Positions 60,118-64,000 of a stretch of 64,000 nucleotides of DNA are shown here, one piece after another. The first letter of the stretch is position 1; each line of letters starts with the position of its first letter. Source of the DNA: Paramacrobiotus metropolitanus (lineage: Eukaryota; Tardigrada; Eutardigrada; Parachela; Macrobiotidae); the NCBI RefSeq assembly GCF_019649055.1, contig NW_026570221.1:930001-994000 (forward strand). The letters run 5' to 3'. Under the pieces are notes generated by a model. That model was not told where the DNA came from. It made no database searches and saw only the letters and a list, made by a program, of their open reading frames with translations. The position numbers and the translations under genes were made by a program.

Positions 60118-63100
60118 ATTTGGAAGAAATGCACCTAGATGAGCTTACCCATCCGGTTCTGGCTAACATTCTCCTTCATCTGGATGTCGTTACTCAAACA
60201 CGGTTGAGCCGGCAAGTCAACTGCAGTGTTGTTATCAAGGCTATTTAAACGGAGTGGCTATTTTGCCGCAGTTTTTGCGGCAAAATAGCATTTTGCTTTT
60301 GTGCCGCGGTATCTGCGGCTAGTTAGCTAGTTGGCTATTTTGCCGCACTGTGCGGCTTTTCAGCTGGTCAGCTATTTTACCGCAGTATGTTAGATGGATG
60401 TGATATATGTGGAATTTCTAGATTTACTGAATCTTGCTAGATCATAACTGACCGCAGAAACTTAAGTGATGCAACTGAGCGAACCATACGTTGATAGGTA
60501 CACTACAATGGATTTTTTAGTTTTCTTAGGTTTCTTAGATTTCCTCTGTTTCTTAGGTTCCTCGGTTTCAATGGTTTCTTAGGTTTTCTTTGGTCGTTCT
60601 TAAGTTGCTCTTTCGATATCCTTAGTTTCTTAGGTTATTCTTTTTAGGTTGTTCTTAGGTTATTCTTAGATCTTCTTCTTAGGTTATTGTTAGGTTTTTA
60701 GGTATAGCCTGTGACTACTATGTGCGGCAAATTTGTTAACCAGCTAACTTGCCGCTGGCACTGCGGCCAAACAGCCTAAGGCTACTGAGCCGCAGTGTGC
60801 GGCAAAATAGCCAACGAGCTATATTGCCGCATATTGTTCCTACTGCGGCAGAATAGCCTTAGCCCTATTTAAAACAGACACTCTCAAGGCCGTTGTTGCG
60901 ATGCTGCTTTGTAGTGTTGGGTAGTAAAAGTCCTTGCCAATATACTTATTTTTACTATCTGCTTTTGGAAGTTTACTTATTTTTACTTAGTATTCAAAAT
61001 TTTTCGGGACTTTTACTTACTTTTACTTACTATTTCAATTTTTCCAAGGACATTTACTTACTAAATTAAAGTAAATTTACTAAATAAATATAATTTAGCA
61101 TTGACAGTTTCGAAATGCCCTAGTTTCAGAGCGCAACAGACTACTGAAAATAGTGCAGATAAATTTCTTATGCATTAATCGAGCTATACAGGTGCATACT
61201 GAACAGTAAATATTGCTGCTTTTAGGGCGGCAGGCTGGCAGCCGACTACTGCGCACTCTGACTTTACCTGCGAGTGGCGGCTCCTGCCACGCCAGTTTTA
61301 CGTAACGCTCATAAAACAAATTAGTAAATAATTTAGTAAATGATTTTTATTTATTCAACGCTGAACCTTAATATTTACTTACTTTTTACTATTCCGGCAT
61401 ACATTTACTTTTACTTACTTTGTTTCCAAAACCTTACTATTTACTACACTTTTAATATTAGGCGGACTTTTACTAAGTAAATGGCCGTTATTTAATTTTA
61501 TTTAGTAGCACAACACTACTGCTTTGGCGTTGTTTAGTTTGCGCTTCGAGTAGTGATGTGCTACTAAATAAAACTAAATAAATGCCATTTAATTAGTAAA
61601 AGCTTCCCTAAAATTAAATGTGCAGTAAATAGTAAAGTTTTACAGGCAAAATTAGTAAAAGTAAGTAAATATTCAGCTACAATAGTAAATAGTAAGATTT
61701 GGCTTTCGCTGATTAAAAGTTATTTACTAATTCTTTTACTAATTGAGTTTCAGCGAATAACTAGATGAAAGACTCGTTGCTGTACTGGAGCAGGTTCATC
61801 ATTAACAATTTAACGCTATTGCACACTAAAGTTGGTGCCTTAACAGTCGGTGGTACTGCTGCTCATGTAAACACGCGTAAACACGATGTACCGCCAACCC
61901 GAAACTGCGGTTGCGTTACGTATAACTATAGGAATTCATGAATGTATTTTTTATTCCTTCATGAAATGCACAAGCGTCCCAAATATGATAACCACATTGA
62001 ATTAAAAATTTTAATAAATTTATTTAGTATAGCTAGTATGTAATTGGTTGGGAAAAATGGGAATAGTAAGTAATAGCAAGTATTTAAAAAATTTTGGGTT
62101 ATTAGTAAGTAATAGTAAGTAAAAGTTTTGGAAGATTAGTAAATATGTAGTAAGTAAGGTAGCAGAAAGCTGTAGTATCACATCACTAGGCCTTCGAGAT
62201 AACGGGTGATCCAATTATACAACATCACTTTCACTGTAATATACGTACAGATATCAGTTCCGCTTGCAGAGTACACGAAAGGATTATTACGCAGCACTGT
62301 TAAAATTATTACATAATGAGGAAGGTCCGGACAGCCGGGACTTAGTGGCCACACAGTTAAAAGCACCAGAATCATAGCAGACACCATTACTATCAGCCCG
62401 AACACCCTAAATATTTATGTGAAAATTAACTATAATGGAAAGTTTGTTACTGCCAATAATTTTCGTAACACGGTTCGAGGTTCTTTGTTTACTGGGGCTA
62501 CGGCCAATAATTTTAGCAATACAGTACGATGTTCTTTGTTAACTGTGGCGATGGTTTCGAATAGGGTTTGCCCACTATGGATGCTTCTATTGCAAGAATA
62601 CGCCGGCCGTCGGCATATTATCGTCGACGTAAGCCGGCTGTGTGCGCGCGACCCCGAGATGGCGGAATTCCGCTTTTACAATTACAGCTTCCAGTATAAA
62701 TTCATCACAATCCTGGACCGAACCGTTTTGCCGTGCACACAAACACTGGCTGTTGTAGACACGACACATGATATGTTGTCAGCGCGCCAATCCTGATCGT
62801 TTTCGTCAAAACTCTGGATGATCAAAAACTTCTTAGGACTGAAGGGGTTCCACCTGAAGCGTATCATCGGAAAAAACCCTTGTGATGGCAGCTTTTGCGC
62901 AGACGGTCGAGTTTTTGATCTAAAGAAGAATGATCAGAGTGGAGTCTTTGAATGCAGCAATGTCTCCCAAGTGCTAACGGTGTCTCAAGAACTGCTGTTA
63001 ATCAACTACACAGCGTCAAACTTGACCGGGACAAATTCACTGCTGGACAGCATTTTCCGCATCGATGGTACAGCCTGGCCGGAAGTGGCTGCAGAGCTCC

Positions 63101-63574
63101 GGCGGTTCGAAGATAGCACTGAATGGGATGTGCTCATTCCGCTCATGCGCGTTTGCTGCACGGAATCGGCCGCTGAACACTGCCGACGCTATGTAACAGC
63201 GTTGAACGAAAACTGCCCGAACGTCACGCAACGTGCTCGCGCAAAGGTCACGGACATGCATGGGCGCTGGGTGCGTAAGTTGGCCTATCCAACCGAATGG
63301 ATCCATGTACGCTGGTTCTTCGCACTGTGAGTGACAAAGATTGGAAGAAGAACCATACGTTTCTGATGTATTCGCCAAGTTCTTGACCGTCCATCGTTCG
63401 CCGGTAACTGCATTGTTGTACTTTTGCAGGTTCAGCAGTTTTCGCTCGGATCACAGTTCCGAACGGTGGAGTAGAGCGGACTTGCGGGAACTGGACGTGT
63501 CGACGTTGAGCAAGGTAGCCGTACACATTCTGGACGGATGCTACAAAGACGGTAACGGAAACGAACGAAACTGA
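60118..63574 (+). CDS. Tudor-like/F-box gene, 3' exons (continued from 44290)
   Basis: Exon 2 (60118-60211, acceptor GTCTTTGCAG, phase 1) encodes the first half of an F-box: LDELTHPVLANILLHLDVVT and RLS. It ends with the non-canonical donor CG|GCAAGT. Exon 3 (62565-63326, acceptor TTTCGAATAG) continues VCPLWMLLLQEY and about 250 residues, with one in-frame TGA at 62794-62796. The phase-2 donor CT|GTGAGT leads to exon 4 (63430-63574), with LDVSTLSKVAVHIL and GCYKDG, ending TGA. Exon lengths and phases equal those of the minus-strand gene 16947-29396, which supports the model. The TGA is either a nonsense mutation, an error or a sign of decay. F-box function as SCF adaptor is expected. Confidence 0.7.
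60240..60390. repeat. GCGGCAAAATAGCC palindromic repeat, cluster 4
   Basis: Several copies of GGCTATTTTGCCGCA and its inverse, as at 20304. A further cluster lies at 60740-60870. Confidence 0.7.
60505..60705 (+). repeat. Degenerate TTCTTAGGTT minisatellite
   Basis: About 15 imperfect copies of TTCTTAGGTTA occur in a T-rich stretch. The motif also fills the core of the small MITE at 30176-30365. Confidence 0.8.
60740..60870. repeat. GCGGCAAAATAGCC palindromic repeat, cluster 5
   Basis: TGCGGCAAAATAGCCAACGA, its inverse arms, and GCGGCAGAATAGCC flank the end of the minisatellite, so clusters 4 and 5 may be the two ends of one element whose core is the minisatellite. Confidence 0.65.
60912..61518. 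mobile_element. hAT-type MITE 1 with perfect 8-bp target duplication
   Basis: The ends TAGTGTTGGGTAGTAAAA and TTTAGTAGCACAACACTA are inverted repeats. CTGCTTTG occurs directly outside both (60904-60911 and 61519-61526). The body is rich in TTTACTTA words and has no ORF. The 8-bp duplication and TAGTG ends fit the hAT superfamily. Confidence 0.85.
61551..62190. mobile_element. hAT-type MITE 2
   Basis: The ends TAGTGATGTGCTACTA and TAGTATCACATCACTA, with two extra G on the right, are inverted repeats. GCTTCGAG (61543-61550) and CCTTCGAG (62191-62198) flank it, agreeing at 7 of 8 bases. It is related to MITE 1 and lies only 24 nt beyond that element's right target copy. Confidence 0.75.
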
Positions 63575-64000
63575 CAACGAAGTCGCACCAAAGTGCTCTT
63601 TCGACGCCGTTTAAAAATTTATTCAACTACCCTCTTCTACACCTGAAATCTGGCGTGTTATAATTTTATTACCGATTACACAGCTTTGCAACTATAATTA
63701 TACTTGTTAGCACTGTTAGCACTGCCTTCGTATTCCGAGTTAGAAATTTTTTGTCGTCTTGTGAATGGTAAATGGTGACTGCAGCTTGAGTTACTTTCTC
63801 TGTTGATACATTTCTCGGACATTGCATTAGCATAGTTTCTCATTACTGTACCATTGTTTTGTTAGCACGAAAATTACTACATTGACCGTGAAAAACGATG
63901 AACGTCGGTCCATTTTCTGTCGATTTGGTTTCTTCGACAACGCTTGTCCCTTCCAAGTTCCAGTCCCCCCATATTGATTATTGAATGGAAACAGGGAAAA
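63575..64000. other. Downstream flank, no gene seen
   Basis: The stretch is AT-rich after the stop codon and has no ORF of note. It should hold the poly(A) site of the preceding gene. Confidence 0.4.

Larger units (their letters stand above)
60212..62564 (+). other. GC-AG intron of 2.35 kb filled with repeats
   Basis: The donor GCAAGT at 60212 and the acceptor ATAG at 62564 flank palindromic GCGGCAAAATAGCC repeats, a TTCTTAGGTT minisatellite and two hAT-type MITEs. The homologous intron of the paralogue (18275-19196) also uses GCAAGT and also contains a MITE. Confidence 0.7.

Noticed and set aside
60505-60705. TTCTTAGGTT repeats as telomeric DNA
   Set aside because: Units are irregular and internal to an intron, and the same motif is a MITE core elsewhere.

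Overview
This is eukaryotic, intron-bearing DNA from an animal genome. Introns are short (many of 43-70 nt), genes are multi-exon, and transposons make up much of the window. The main host genes belong to an expanded family that joins a Tudor-like or 'YEN' N-terminal domain to an F-box and a short conserved C-terminal exon. I associate this family with tardigrades, but only from memory and with low to moderate confidence.

Layout. 1-8113 is the 3' part of an LTR-retroelement-like repeat with two long ORFs of unknown type, followed by a long tract full of CCGACC/GGTCGG words and an LTR-like end. 8449-9350 (minus) is the C-terminal remnant of a non-LTR retrotransposon. 10040-14280 holds an F-box gene and a YEN-domain gene. 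15229-16099 is a TIR transposon. 16947-29396 (minus) is one Tudor-like/F-box gene cut by an 8.6 kb composite insertion (20304-28927) flanked by a perfect 8-bp duplication. 30590-39767 holds three more genes of the same family with palindromic elements between them. 41941-44100 (minus) is a 5'-truncated non-LTR retrotransposon. 44290-63574 is another Tudor-like/F-box gene whose first intron holds a complete Polinton/Maverick (adintovirus-type) element and whose second intron holds two hAT-type MITEs.

The Polinton (45448-59845, 14,398 bp) has about 140-bp TIRs, AG...CT termini and a 6-bp target duplication TACAAC. It carries a spliced protein-primed DNA polymerase B, a retroviral-type integrase, an A32-like packaging ATPase, an adenain-type protease, a major capsid protein, a penton and several small virion-type proteins. 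It also carries two paralogous nuclease-like proteins, a new three-exon ORF and, most unusually, a complete two-repeat TATA-binding protein (TBP) homologue. Integrase, protease and polymerase account for transposition and replication. ATPase, capsid and penton account for possible virion formation. TBP may direct transcription of the element's own promoters (inference).

Nearly every break in the Polinton genes, and several breaks in the host genes, is a one-nucleotide change at a homopolymer run. That pattern suggests uncorrected long-read errors at least as strongly as gene decay, so the element may be intact. The splice-phase agreement between the two large Tudor/F-box genes, including a shared GC-AG intron, makes those two gene models robust.
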